From contig NZ_BAABKM010000005.1 in NCBI RefSeq assembly GCF_039543825.1, positions 62,001 to 126,000 on the forward strand: a DNA stretch of 64,000 nucleotides, given 5' to 3'. A model generated the notes under the pieces. That model worked only from the letters and a program-made list of their open reading frames with translations. It did not search any database and was not told the origin of the DNA. A program made the position numbers and the translations under genes. This stretch comes from Nocardioides conyzicola. GTDB lineage: Bacteria; Actinomycetota; Actinomycetes; Propionibacteriales; Nocardioidaceae. Shown piece after piece: positions 53,262 to 61,016 of this stretch; position 1 is the first letter of the stretch, and each line of letters starts with the position of its first letter.

Positions 53262-55456
53262 CGGGGCACCCGCGGCAGGCCCAGGCCGAACATCGCGATC
53301 AGCTCGCGCTGCACCTCCTGCACGCCCCCACCGAAGGTGAGGACCAGGTTGCGCTTGGCCTGTCCGTCCAGGTAGCTCATCAGGTCGCCCGTCTCCTTGT
53401 CCGAGGGGTCGCCGTAGCGGTGCACGATGTCGATCAGCAAGGCCGACAAGTGCTGCACTTGGTCGGCCGCGAAGACCTTCGACGACGACGCGTCGCCGAC
53501 CGAGATCTCGCCGGCCGCGCCGGCCCGCGCGACCTCCCAGTTGAGCAGCTCGTTGACCCGGAAGACCGCGGTGACCTCGCCCATGACGCGGCGTACGTCG
53601 GGCCGGTCGATGACGCCGGCCTTCGTGGCCCACTCGGCGACCCGGTCGCGCAGGCCCTCGATCCGCCCGGCGGGGCCGAGCATCACGCGCTCGTGGTTGA
53701 GCTGGGTGGTGATCAGCTTCCAGCCCTGGTTCTCCTCGCCGACGAGCATGTCGACGGGGACCCGCACGTCGTTGAAGTACGTCGCGTTGACGTGGTGCGA
53801 CCGGTCGGCCGTGATGATCGGCGTGAACGAGTAGCCCGGGTCCGTCGTGTCGACGATCAGGATCGAGATGCCCTTGTGCTTGGGCGCGTCCGGGTCCGTG
53901 CGTACGGCGAGCCACAGGTAGTCGGCCTGGTGGCCGCCGGTGGTCCACAGCTTCTGCCCGTTGACGACGTAGTGGTCGCCGTCCTTCTTCGCGCTGGTGC
54001 GCAGGGACGCCAGGTCGGTGCCCGCGTCGGGCTCGCTGTAGCCGATCGCGAAGTGCACCTCGCCGGCGAGGATCCGCTTCAGGAACATGTCCTTCTGCTT
54101 CTCGCTGCCGTAGCGGATCAGGGTCGGTCCGACGGTCTGCAGGGTGACCGCGGGCAGGTGCACGTCGGAGTACTGCGCCTCGTTGGCGAAGATCGTCTGC
54201 TCGATCTCCCCGAGCCCGTGACCGCCGTACTCCTTCGGCCAGCCGACGCCCATCCAGCCGTCGTCGCCCATCTGCTTGACGATGCGCTGGTAGGTCTCGC
54301 CGTGCCGGTCCACCGCCATGTCGCGGTGCTCGTTGCCGTCGGCGAGCCCGGTGAAGTACGCCCGCAGCTCCGCCTTGAGCGCCCGCTGCTCGGCGGTGAG
54401 CTCGAGGTTCTTGGTCGTCGGGTCCTCGACGTGCACGTCCTCGGCCTGGACCTCGAGCACGTGCACGATGTCGGTGACCCACGAGAAGTAGCGGTGCATC
54501 GGGTAGGTGATGTCGACGCCCATGCCGCCGTGCAGGTGGTGGCAGGTGCGCATCGCACCGGGCGCCTCGTGGCAGACCCAGTACGCCGCCACGGCGAGGT
54601 CGTCGGCGACGTCGATGTCGTGCGCGATCCGCCACGCGGCGTTGTCGGCTGCCAGGTCGAGGGTGCGCGAGGCGATGTAGACGTCCGCGATCTGCATCGC
54701 GACCGCCTGGAACTCCGCCAGGGTCCGGCCGAACTGCGTCCGTCCCTTGATGTACGTCGCGGTCAGGTCCCGCGCGCCGACCACCAGGCCGGCGGCCGTG
54801 ATCGCGAGGCCGGCGACCGCCAGGTCGGTGAGCACCCGCGCCGCGTCGGCGCCCGGCAGCAGCTCCGCGGGTGCGCCGTCGAGCACGACCGTGTGCTGGG
54901 TGGTGCCGTACGACGACCCCGACTCGAGCAGCTCGACGCCGGGCCCGGCCGGGTCGACCAGCGCCACCACGGTGCGGTCGCCGTCGGCAGCGGTGACGAG
55001 CAGGCGACCGGCGCGATCGGCGTACGTCACGCCGATCTTGCGGCCGGTGACCTTCCCGTCGGCGTACGTCGTCGCGGTGGCCGCGGCGATCGAGCCGCCG
55101 ACCTCGCGCAGCGCCGGCGTGAGCAGCGTCTCGCCGGACGCGACTCCGGGCAGCAGGGCCGCGCGCTGCTCCTCGGAGCCCGCGGCCGCGAGCGTCAGGA
55201 CGCCGCAGCAGAGCGTCTCCCACACCGGGAGCTGGACCGCGCGCTGGCCGGTCTCGCGCAGCAGCACGGCGACCTCGGGCAGCCCGAGGCCCTCACCGCC
55301 GTGGGCCTCCGGCACCGGCAGCGACAGCAGCCCGGCGGCGGCGAGCGCCCTCCAGGTGGCGTCGACGTCGTCGGTGGCCCGGTCCAGGGCCTCTCGGACG
55401 ACCGAGCGGACGGCCTCGACCGACTCTGCAGTCTCGGACTCTTGCGTCACGTGCAT
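53258..55456 (-). CDS. Fused acyl-CoA dehydrogenase ChsE1-ChsE2
   Basis: The 732-residue protein contains two acyl-CoA dehydrogenase units. Residues 1-345 resemble FadE28/ChsE1: VPEAHGGEGLGLPEVAVLLRE, the FAD-contact YIKGRTQFGRTLAEFQAV and CHHLHGGMGVDITYPMHRYF. Residues 350-732 resemble FadE29/ChsE2: GVGWPKEYGGHGLGEIE, GYSEPDAGTDLASLRTSAKK and the C-terminal GGGVQEVQRELIAMFGLGLPR. In M. tuberculosis these are two genes whose products form an alpha2-beta2 enzyme for the final side-chain dehydrogenation. FadE34/ChsE3 is also a fused enzyme, so an origin from that family is an alternative, but the following chsH and ltp2 genes favour the ChsE1-E2 role. It starts at ATG 55456, 40 bp after a KstR-type site. 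Confidence 0.88.
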   Translation of the reverse strand: MHVTQESETAESVEAVRSVVREALDRATDDVDATWRALAAAGLLSLPVPEAHGGEGLGLPEVAVLLRETGQRAVQLPVWETLCCGVLTLAAAGSEEQRAALLPGVASGETLLTPALREVGGSIAAATATTYADGKVTGRKIGVTYADRAGRLLVTAADGDRTVVALVDPAGPGVELLESGSSYGTTQHTVVLDGAPAELLPGADAARVLTDLAVAGLAITAAGLVVGARDLTATYIKGRTQFGRTLAEFQAVAMQIADVYIASRTLDLAADNAAWRIAHDIDVADDLAVAAYWVCHEAPGAMRTCHHLHGGMGVDITYPMHRYFSWVTDIVHVLEVQAEDVHVEDPTTKNLELTAEQRALKAELRAYFTGLADGNEHRDMAVDRHGETYQRIVKQMGDDGWMGVGWPKEYGGHGLGEIEQTIFANEAQYSDVHLPAVTLQTVGPTLIRYGSEKQKDMFLKRILAGEVHFAIGYSEPDAGTDLASLRTSAKKDGDHYVVNGQKLWTTGGHQADYLWLAVRTDPDAPKHKGISILIVDTTDPGYSFTPIITADRSHHVNATYFNDVRVPVDMLVGEENQGWKLITTQLNHERVMLGPAGRIEGLRDRVAEWATKAGVIDRPDVRRVMGEVTAVFRVNELLNWEVARAGAAGEISVGDASSSKVFAADQVQHLSALLIDIVHRYGDPSDKETGDLMSYLDGQAKRNLVLTFGGGVQEVQRELIAMFGLGLPRVPR

Positions 55457-55495
55457 CTCCTACGACCGTCTCGGGTACGAACGGAATGGCAAAAC

Positions 55496-55509
55496 TGTAA
55501 CCTGTTCTA
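55496..55509. promoter_or_regulatory. KstR-type operator upstream of the chsE1E2 operon
   Basis: TGTAACCTGTTCTA matches all fixed positions of TnnAACnnGTTnnA. It lies between the divergent starts of chsE1E2 (55456) and the hydrolase gene (55549), near both. Confidence 0.92.
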
Positions 55510-55548
55510 CATTAGCCCGACGCGATCGTCGAGAGTGAGGGCCAGCCG

Positions 55549-56496
55549 GTGCGCCTGCCGTCTCCGCCAGCGTTGCTCAAGCGCCAGCTCCTGGGGCGGG
55601 TCTACGTCCCGTACGTCCGGATCCCCGAGGGTCGGATGGTCGAGCTGCCGGGCCGCGGCTCGACGTACGTCACCGACACGCCCGGCCCGACGCCCGACTC
55701 CCCCACGATCGTGCTGCTGCACGCGGTGGGGTGCACCGGGCTGCTGACCTGGTTCCCGTCGATCGGGCCGCTGTCGCGGCGCTTCCGGGTGATCACCCTC
55801 GACCAGCGCTGGCACGGCCGCGGCATCCAGTCCGACGAGTTCTCGCTCGTGGACTGCGCCGACGACGTGGCCGCGCTGGTCGACGTGCTCGGCCTGGAGG
55901 ACGTGATCGTCGCCGGCTACTCGATGGGCTCGATCATCGCCCAGCGGGTCTGGCGCCAGCACCCCGACAAGGTGGGCGGGCTGGTGCTGTGCGCGACCAC
56001 CGACCGCTTCCGGTCCTCCGTCGCGGAGAAGAGCTTCCACGCCGGCATGGAGATAGCGATGCTCGGGACGCGGGGGCTGTCCCGGTCGCGGGTCGCGGTC
56101 CGCGCGGCCCGTACGGCGGCCAGCGCGCTCGACCTCGCCCCGGACGACGTGCACGACTGGGCGTTCGCGGAGTTCCGCAGCACCAGCCCGTGGGCCGTCG
56201 GGCAGGCTGTGGCCGCCCTCGGGCGGCACCACTCACGCCCGTGGCTGTCGCGCATCGACGTCCCCACCGCGGTGGTGGTGACGACCCAGGACCACGTGCT
56301 GCCGCCGCGTCACCAGCTCGCGCTGGCGCGCCGGATCCCTGGCGCGACGATCCACGACATCAGGGCCGGTCACGCCGCCTGCACGCTGCAGTCGGAGCGG
56401 TTCGTCCCGGCCCTGCTCGAGGCGGCGACCACCGTCAACGCGCGCCGTCGCGACTTCAGCCGGCGGACGCAGCCTTCCTCTTCCGCGCTCGCTTGA
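55549..56496 (+). CDS. Alpha/beta hydrolase, KstR-linked
   Basis: The 315-residue alpha/beta hydrolase starts at GTG 55549. It has IVLLHAVGCTGLLTWFPSIG near 54-73, the nucleophile Ser125 in VAGYSMGSIIAQ, an Asp in VTTQDHVLPP and a His in IRAGHAACTL. The substrate is unknown; esters of steroids or storage lipids are reasonable given its KstR-type promoter and the WS/DGAT gene opposite. The last 41 bases overlap the 3' end of the convergent WS/DGAT gene. The C-terminal tail is basic and probably disordered. Confidence 0.85.
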   Translation: MRLPSPPALLKRQLLGRVYVPYVRIPEGRMVELPGRGSTYVTDTPGPTPDSPTIVLLHAVGCTGLLTWFPSIGPLSRRFRVITLDQRWHGRGIQSDEFSLVDCADDVAALVDVLGLEDVIVAGYSMGSIIAQRVWRQHPDKVGGLVLCATTDRFRSSVAEKSFHAGMEIAMLGTRGLSRSRVAVRAARTAASALDLAPDDVHDWAFAEFRSTSPWAVGQAVAALGRHHSRPWLSRIDVPTAVVVTTQDHVLPPRHQLALARRIPGATIHDIRAGHAACTLQSERFVPALLEAATTVNARRRDFSRRTQPSSSALA

Positions 56497-57907
56497 TCGA
56501 GGTGGGCGGCGCCTGCGCGCTGACCACCGCGGCCTTGAGCACGGCGAGCTCCACGGGGAAGCGGCGTACCAGGTCGTCCACGTCGGGCATCGACTCGCTG
56601 CAGGCGATGATCCCGACGTGCAGCTGGCCGTTGTTGGACATCACGGTGATGTTGAGGCCGGCGCCGTGGAAGACCGGGCCGAGGGGGTAGAGGCCCTCGA
56701 CCCGGGCCCCCATGAAGTAGAGCGGCACCGGCGGGCCGGGCACGTTGGAGATGACCAGGTTGTGCACGACCGGGTGCTTCTCGGGCAGCTTCAGGCCGGC
56801 GTACGCGCGCACGGCTAGCCCGAAGGTGCGCGGCGCGGCGAACTCCGCCCAGTCCTGCAGCGAGTCGGCGCTGATCGCCTGGTGGTGGTCCTTGGCGTTC
56901 TTGTTGTTCTCGGCCATGTCCTGGAGCCGCTCGAGCGGGTCCTCGGTGTCGGTGCCGAGCTTGGCGAAGAGGGCCGAGACCTTGTTGGCCCCGCTCGAGC
57001 GCTTCGACTCCTCGCGGACCGAGACGGGCACGGTCGCCAGCAGGGAGCTCGACGGCAGCTCGTCGCGGTCGAGGAGGTAGGAGCGCAGCGCGCCGCCGGC
57101 GATCGCCAGGACGACGTCGTTGACCGTCGTGCCGGTGGCCTTCTTGACCTGGCGGACGTCCTCGAGGTCCATGTCGGCCAACGCGATGACGCGGTGGCCG
57201 GTGATGGTGCCGTTGAAGGACGTGCGCGGCGCCGAGAACGGCGCGGCCATCGCCGTCCCGGCGCGGGCCCGGCCGACGGTCTTGGTGATGAGCTGGGCCG
57301 ACGGCGTCAGCAAACGTACGGCGTTGAGCGGGCGGGTCACCGTGGTGACGAGGGCGCGCCCGAGGAGCTCGGTCTGGCCGGGTTCGTGCCCGCGGTCCTG
57401 CGGCTCGGCGGGCGCCATCGGCGGCTGGTCGGGCTCGAGGCTGCACAGGTGGGACAGCAGGTTGGAGCCGGACACCCCGTCGACGGTCGCGTGGTGCATC
57501 TTCATGAACACGACGACCTTGTCGTCCTCGTAGCCCTCGATCACCCACATCTCCCACAACGGCCGCGACCGGTCGAGCGGGAGGCCGGCGAAGTGGCTGG
57601 TGAGCTCGGAGAGCTCGGCGGCGCTGCCCGGCGACGGCAGCGCGAGCCGGTGCACGTGCCGGTCGATGTCGAAGTGCCGGTCGTGGACCCAGACGGGGTG
57701 GTCCAGGCCCAGCGGCACCTTGCGCAGGCGGCGGGTGAACTCGGGGACGTCACGCACCCGACGGTCGATCTCGGCCCGGAACGCCTCGAACGAGTACCCA
57801 CCCGGCATGGTGCTGGGGTCGAGGACGATCACCCCGCAGACGTGCATCAGCTGGGCGGGCGTCTCCAGGTACAGGAAGCTCGCGTCGAGCCCCGACAACC
57901 GATCCAT
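56456..57907 (-). CDS. Wax ester synthase/diacylglycerol acyltransferase (WS/DGAT)
   Basis: The 483-residue acyltransferase has the catalytic HHxxxDG motif as His138-His139-Ala-Thr-Val-Asp143-Gly144, preceded by PLWEMWVIEGY. Also seen are the N-terminal LSGLDASFLYLETPAQLMHV and the later VISNVPGPPVPLYFMGA. It esterifies fatty acyl-CoA to diacylglycerol or alcohol, forming storage lipid. The start ATG 57907 lies 37 bp from a perfect KstR-type site, so lipid storage may be co-regulated with steroid use. It overlaps the convergent hydrolase gene by 41 bases. Confidence 0.9.
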   Translation of the reverse strand: MDRLSGLDASFLYLETPAQLMHVCGVIVLDPSTMPGGYSFEAFRAEIDRRVRDVPEFTRRLRKVPLGLDHPVWVHDRHFDIDRHVHRLALPSPGSAAELSELTSHFAGLPLDRSRPLWEMWVIEGYEDDKVVVFMKMHHATVDGVSGSNLLSHLCSLEPDQPPMAPAEPQDRGHEPGQTELLGRALVTTVTRPLNAVRLLTPSAQLITKTVGRARAGTAMAAPFSAPRTSFNGTITGHRVIALADMDLEDVRQVKKATGTTVNDVVLAIAGGALRSYLLDRDELPSSSLLATVPVSVREESKRSSGANKVSALFAKLGTDTEDPLERLQDMAENNKNAKDHHQAISADSLQDWAEFAAPRTFGLAVRAYAGLKLPEKHPVVHNLVISNVPGPPVPLYFMGARVEGLYPLGPVFHGAGLNITVMSNNGQLHVGIIACSESMPDVDDLVRRFPVELAVLKAAVVSAQAPPTSIKRARKRKAASAG

Positions 57908-57944
57908 GTGTGCACCCCTCCGACTCCCAGTGGCGCGCTCGATG

Positions 57945-57958
57945 TGTAACGCGTTCTA
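57945..57958. promoter_or_regulatory. KstR-type operator between WS/DGAT and esterase genes
   Basis: TGTAACGCGTTCTA fits all fixed positions of TnnAACnnGTTnnA. A second partial sequence, TTCTAAC, follows at 57960. It lies in the 141-bp divergent gap between starts at 57907 and 58049. Confidence 0.9.
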
Positions 57959-58048
57959 GTTCTAACGACACGGGTGCCGGGCGGCAACGGGTGACGGTCG
58001 TCTCATACCCGGTCGTACGCCTCTCGACTCCCGCTCTACATTTGTCGT

Positions 58049-59290
58049 ATGGGGTTCCTTCGTCGCCAGCTCGTGACCGCCGCTCTCACCGCCAACGCGA
58101 TCCGCCCGGTGCCCGGCTACCAGGCCAGCGTCCCGTCGTTCTTCGCCGGATGGCTGACCACCGAGCTCACCCCGCACCTGATGGCGCTCACCGCTGCCGA
58201 CGCCGCCGCGCACGCCGTACGACGCCGGCCGCGGCGCGGGGTCGGGCTGGCGCTGGCCGCGCTCAACCTCGCCGGGCAGGCGTTCCTGGTCGACCAGGCG
58301 CGGCGGTCCAGCGCGAAGGTCGAGGACGCGCTCGTCGAGGGCCTCGGGATCGACTACGTGGAGCAGCTCGACGCCAAGCCGACCCCGGCCGAGCTCGCGA
58401 CGCCGTGGCGGCGGCTGGTCAACCCGTTCCGGATGCGCAACGTCGACGTCGTGGTCGACAAGAACATCGCCTACGCCCCCGAGCACGGCAAGCGGGGGCT
58501 GCTCGACGTCTACCGGCCCGCGGCCGGCACCGACGGTCGAGCGCCCGTGCTGCTGCAGGTCCACGGCGGCGCGTGGACGATCGGCAACAAGGACCAGCAG
58601 GGCATCCCGCTGATGCAGCACCTCGCCGCCAAGGGCTGGATCTGCGTGGCGATCAACTACCGCCTCGCCCCGCGCGACCCCTTCCCCGCCCAGATCGTCG
58701 ACGTGAAGCGGGCGATCGCGTGGGTCCGCGACCACATCGCCGAGTACGGCGGCGACCCCGACTACATTGCCATCACCGGCGGGTCCGCGGGCGGCCACCT
58801 GACCGCGCTCGCCGCGGTGACCCCCAACGACCCCGACTACCAGCCCGGGTTCGAGGACGCCGACACCAGCGTCGCCGTCGCCGTACCCCACTACGGCGTC
58901 TACGACTTCGCCGGCTCCACCGGGCTGCGGTCTGCCGAGCAGATGCGCGACAAGTTCCTGGCGCCCCGCGTCGTACGCCGTCCCTGGGCGGAGGCGCCCG
59001 AGGTCTTCGAGGCCGGCACTCCCCTGCTCCGCGTCGGCAAGGACGCTCCCGACTTCTTCGTCATCCACGGCGCCCACGACTCCCTCGTCGCCGTCGACCA
59101 GGCGCGTCTCTTCGTCTCGCGGCTGCGCGAGACCTCCGGCGCCACCGTCGTGTACGCCGAGCTCCCCGGCACCCAGCACGCCTTCGACGTCTTCCCCTCC
59201 ATCCGCTCCGCCCACGTGGTCCGCGCCATCGACCGCTACCTCCACTGGCACTGGAACACCTGGCGCCGGGAGCGGGCGACCGAGGTCTGA
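58049..59290 (+). CDS. Carboxylesterase/lipase-like alpha/beta hydrolase (HSL/BD-FAE type)
   Basis: The 413-residue product has a 140-residue N-terminal region with hydrophobic segments (FFAGWLTTELTPHLMALTAAD, VGLALAALNLAGQAFLV) that may associate with membrane. A hydrolase domain follows: oxyanion motif LLQVHGGAWTIGNKD, the nucleophile in ITGGSAGGHLTALA, Asp in IHGAHDSLVAV and His in PGTQHAFDVF. It is similar in plan to mycobacterial LipO-type esterases. The substrate is probably a lipid ester. The start ATG 58049 lies 91 bp after the KstR-type site. A tandem repeat begins at its stop codon. Confidence 0.85.
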   Translation: MGFLRRQLVTAALTANAIRPVPGYQASVPSFFAGWLTTELTPHLMALTAADAAAHAVRRRPRRGVGLALAALNLAGQAFLVDQARRSSAKVEDALVEGLGIDYVEQLDAKPTPAELATPWRRLVNPFRMRNVDVVVDKNIAYAPEHGKRGLLDVYRPAAGTDGRAPVLLQVHGGAWTIGNKDQQGIPLMQHLAAKGWICVAINYRLAPRDPFPAQIVDVKRAIAWVRDHIAEYGGDPDYIAITGGSAGGHLTALAAVTPNDPDYQPGFEDADTSVAVAVPHYGVYDFAGSTGLRSAEQMRDKFLAPRVVRRPWAEAPEVFEAGTPLLRVGKDAPDFFVIHGAHDSLVAVDQARLFVSRLRETSGATVVYAELPGTQHAFDVFPSIRSAHVVRAIDRYLHWHWNTWRRERATEV

Positions 59291-59555
59291 CCGCGGCCTG
59301 CGGGTCGTCAGTGGTGGCAGACCGACAGGCAGCTACACGGGTACGGCGGGCCCGGGTCGGCGCAGGCTTCCGGCTTACCGGTGGTCGAGCGTCGTTGAGA
59401 CCCCAAAAGGCTGACCGCGACCTGCGGGTGGTCAGTGGTGGCAGACCGATAGGCAGCTACGCGGGTACGGCGCGCGCGGGTCGGCGCCGCTCGCCGGCTT
59501 GCCGGTTTCCGGTGGTCGAGCAGCGAGCGCCAGCGAGCGTCGACGAGACCCCCGC
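59287..59555. repeat. Two tandem copies of a ~124-bp intergenic repeat
   Basis: The copy from 59287 and the copy from 59411 share long blocks: CTGACCGCG(g/a)CCTGCGGGT, GTCAGTGGTGGCAGACCGA, AGGCAGCTAC and GGTGGTCGAGC ending with GAGACCCC. The second copy is longer by about 20 bp through an insertion of AGCGAGCGCCAGCGAGCG type. The terminal GGTGGTCGAG...GAGACCCC part looks like a dispersed repeat of this group of organisms. It fills most of the 337-bp gap before the HNH gene; no gene is seen there. Confidence 0.85.
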
Positions 59556-59600
59556 ACCCAACTCGCTGGACCAAGAAAGTTCTGGACTCAGCCTTGTCAT

Positions 59601-59616
59601 TCGAACACCTGTTCGA
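59601..59616. promoter_or_regulatory. SOS (LexA) box
   Basis: TCGAACACCTGTTCGA is an exact match to the actinobacterial LexA consensus TCGAAC-n4-GTTCGA. It ends 11 bp before the ATG of the 13E12-type gene, so the gene should be repressed by LexA and induced by DNA damage. Confidence 0.93.
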
Positions 59617-59627
59617 TACCATGAGAC

Positions 59628-60914
59628 ATGGCCACGCCCTTCGTCCCCGACACCGCCACCACGGCGGCGCCCACGGACGAACGCGCGCTCCTCGACCAGA
59701 TCCGCGCCCTCGAGGACACCAAGGCCCAGGCAGCCGCCCAGCAGGCCGAGCTGACCGTGCAGCTCGACCACCTGGTCCGGACCCGCCACGCCACCTCCCG
59801 GATCCCCGCTGCCCGGCAGGGCCGCGACGTCGCCAGTCTGGTCGCCTACGCCCGGCGTGAGTCCCCCGCGAAGGGATCGCGGCTGCTGGGGCTCGCGCAT
59901 GCGTTGACCGAGCAGCCGCACCTGTGGGCCGCGATGCGCGCCGGCGTGATCTCCGAGTGGCGCGCCACCCTGATCACCCGCGAGACCTCCTGCCTCTCCC
60001 GTGCGGATCGGGCGCTGGTGGACGCGGAGATCTGCCAGCCCGACCCCGATACCGGGACGTACCGGTTCGATGGGTGGGGCGACCGGAGATTGACCGCGGA
60101 GACCCAGAAGGCCGTCATCCGCGTCGACGCCGCCGCCGTGGTCAACCGCCGGTCGAAGGCCGAGGCGGACCGCCACGTCTCGATGCGGCCCGCACCCGAC
60201 ACCATGGCCCGCCTCTCCGCCCTGCTGACCGCCAAGCAGGGTGTCGCGGTGTGGGCGACGCTGACCCGGATCGCGGACCAAGCAAGGTCCGCCGGCGACC
60301 CCCGCACCCGCGGCCAGGTCATGGCCGACACCCTCGTGGAGCGCATCACCGGCGTCGCACACGCCGATCAGATCCCGGTGGTCGTGAACGTCGTGATCTC
60401 CGACCAAGCCCTCCTCGACGACAGCGTCGAGCCCGCGTGGCTCCACGGATACGGACCAATCCCCGCCGACACCCTCGACCCCGAGCACCTGGCCGCGATC
60501 CGCCGCCTCTACGCCAAGCCCGCCACCGGCACCCTGGTCGCGATGGAGTCCACCGCCCGCGAGTTCCCCACCGCACTCGCCCGGTTCATCGAGCTGCGCG
60601 ACCGGACCTGCCGCACCCCCTTCTGCGACGCCCCCATCCGCCACCGCGACCACGCAGAAGACCACGCCACCGGCGGACCCACCACCTCGGTCAACGGCCA
60701 AGGGCTCTGCGAGCACTGCAACCACACCAAGCAAGCACCCGGCTGGCGCAGCCGACCCCTCAACGGACCACCCGACCAACGCCACACCATCGAAACCCGG
60801 CTCCCCACCGGCCACGTCGCCCGGTCGACCGCGCCCGCAACACCCACACCAGCGACGACCAGACAGATCAGCCCCGCCGAGACCTACCTCCTCGAAGTCG
60901 TCCTCGCCGCCTAG
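59628..60914 (+). CDS. 13E12-family DUF222/HNH endonuclease-like protein
   Basis: The 428-residue protein has a helical DUF222 region (about 20-300; ALLDQIRALEDTKAQAAAQQ, LVAYARRESPAKGSRLLGLA) and a C-terminal HNH motif: RDRTCRTPFCDAPIRHRDHAEDHATGG, then LCEHCNHTKQAPGW. Cysteines in C-x4-C and C-x2-C could hold zinc. These genes occur in many copies in actinobacteria, and the 13E12 repeats of M. tuberculosis are known SOS genes. ATG 59628 sits just after a perfect LexA box. Its role is unknown; it is probably a nuclease linked to mobile or repeat DNA. Confidence 0.9.
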   Translation: MATPFVPDTATTAAPTDERALLDQIRALEDTKAQAAAQQAELTVQLDHLVRTRHATSRIPAARQGRDVASLVAYARRESPAKGSRLLGLAHALTEQPHLWAAMRAGVISEWRATLITRETSCLSRADRALVDAEICQPDPDTGTYRFDGWGDRRLTAETQKAVIRVDAAAVVNRRSKAEADRHVSMRPAPDTMARLSALLTAKQGVAVWATLTRIADQARSAGDPRTRGQVMADTLVERITGVAHADQIPVVVNVVISDQALLDDSVEPAWLHGYGPIPADTLDPEHLAAIRRLYAKPATGTLVAMESTAREFPTALARFIELRDRTCRTPFCDAPIRHRDHAEDHATGGPTTSVNGQGLCEHCNHTKQAPGWRSRPLNGPPDQRHTIETRLPTGHVARSTAPATPTPATTRQISPAETYLLEVVLAA

Positions 60915-61016
60915 TGACCTGAGGTCGCCACCGTTTACCCAATTTCGACGGTTGTCGTCGGCCATTGAGAGCGAGTGGTCTGGAACCTCACATTCGCGTC
61001 CGGGGAGGGACACATC

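Noticed and set aside
53444..53458. CAAG...CTTG palindrome resembling a KstR2 half-site pair
   Set aside because: It is inside the coding sequence of the fused dehydrogenase with a long spacer and no promoter context.
53258..55456. Fused dehydrogenase as two genes merged by a sequencing error
   Set aside because: The frame continues smoothly through a sensible linker (around residues 335-355) with no in-frame start signal or ribosome site for a second gene. It cannot be fully excluded without resequencing.
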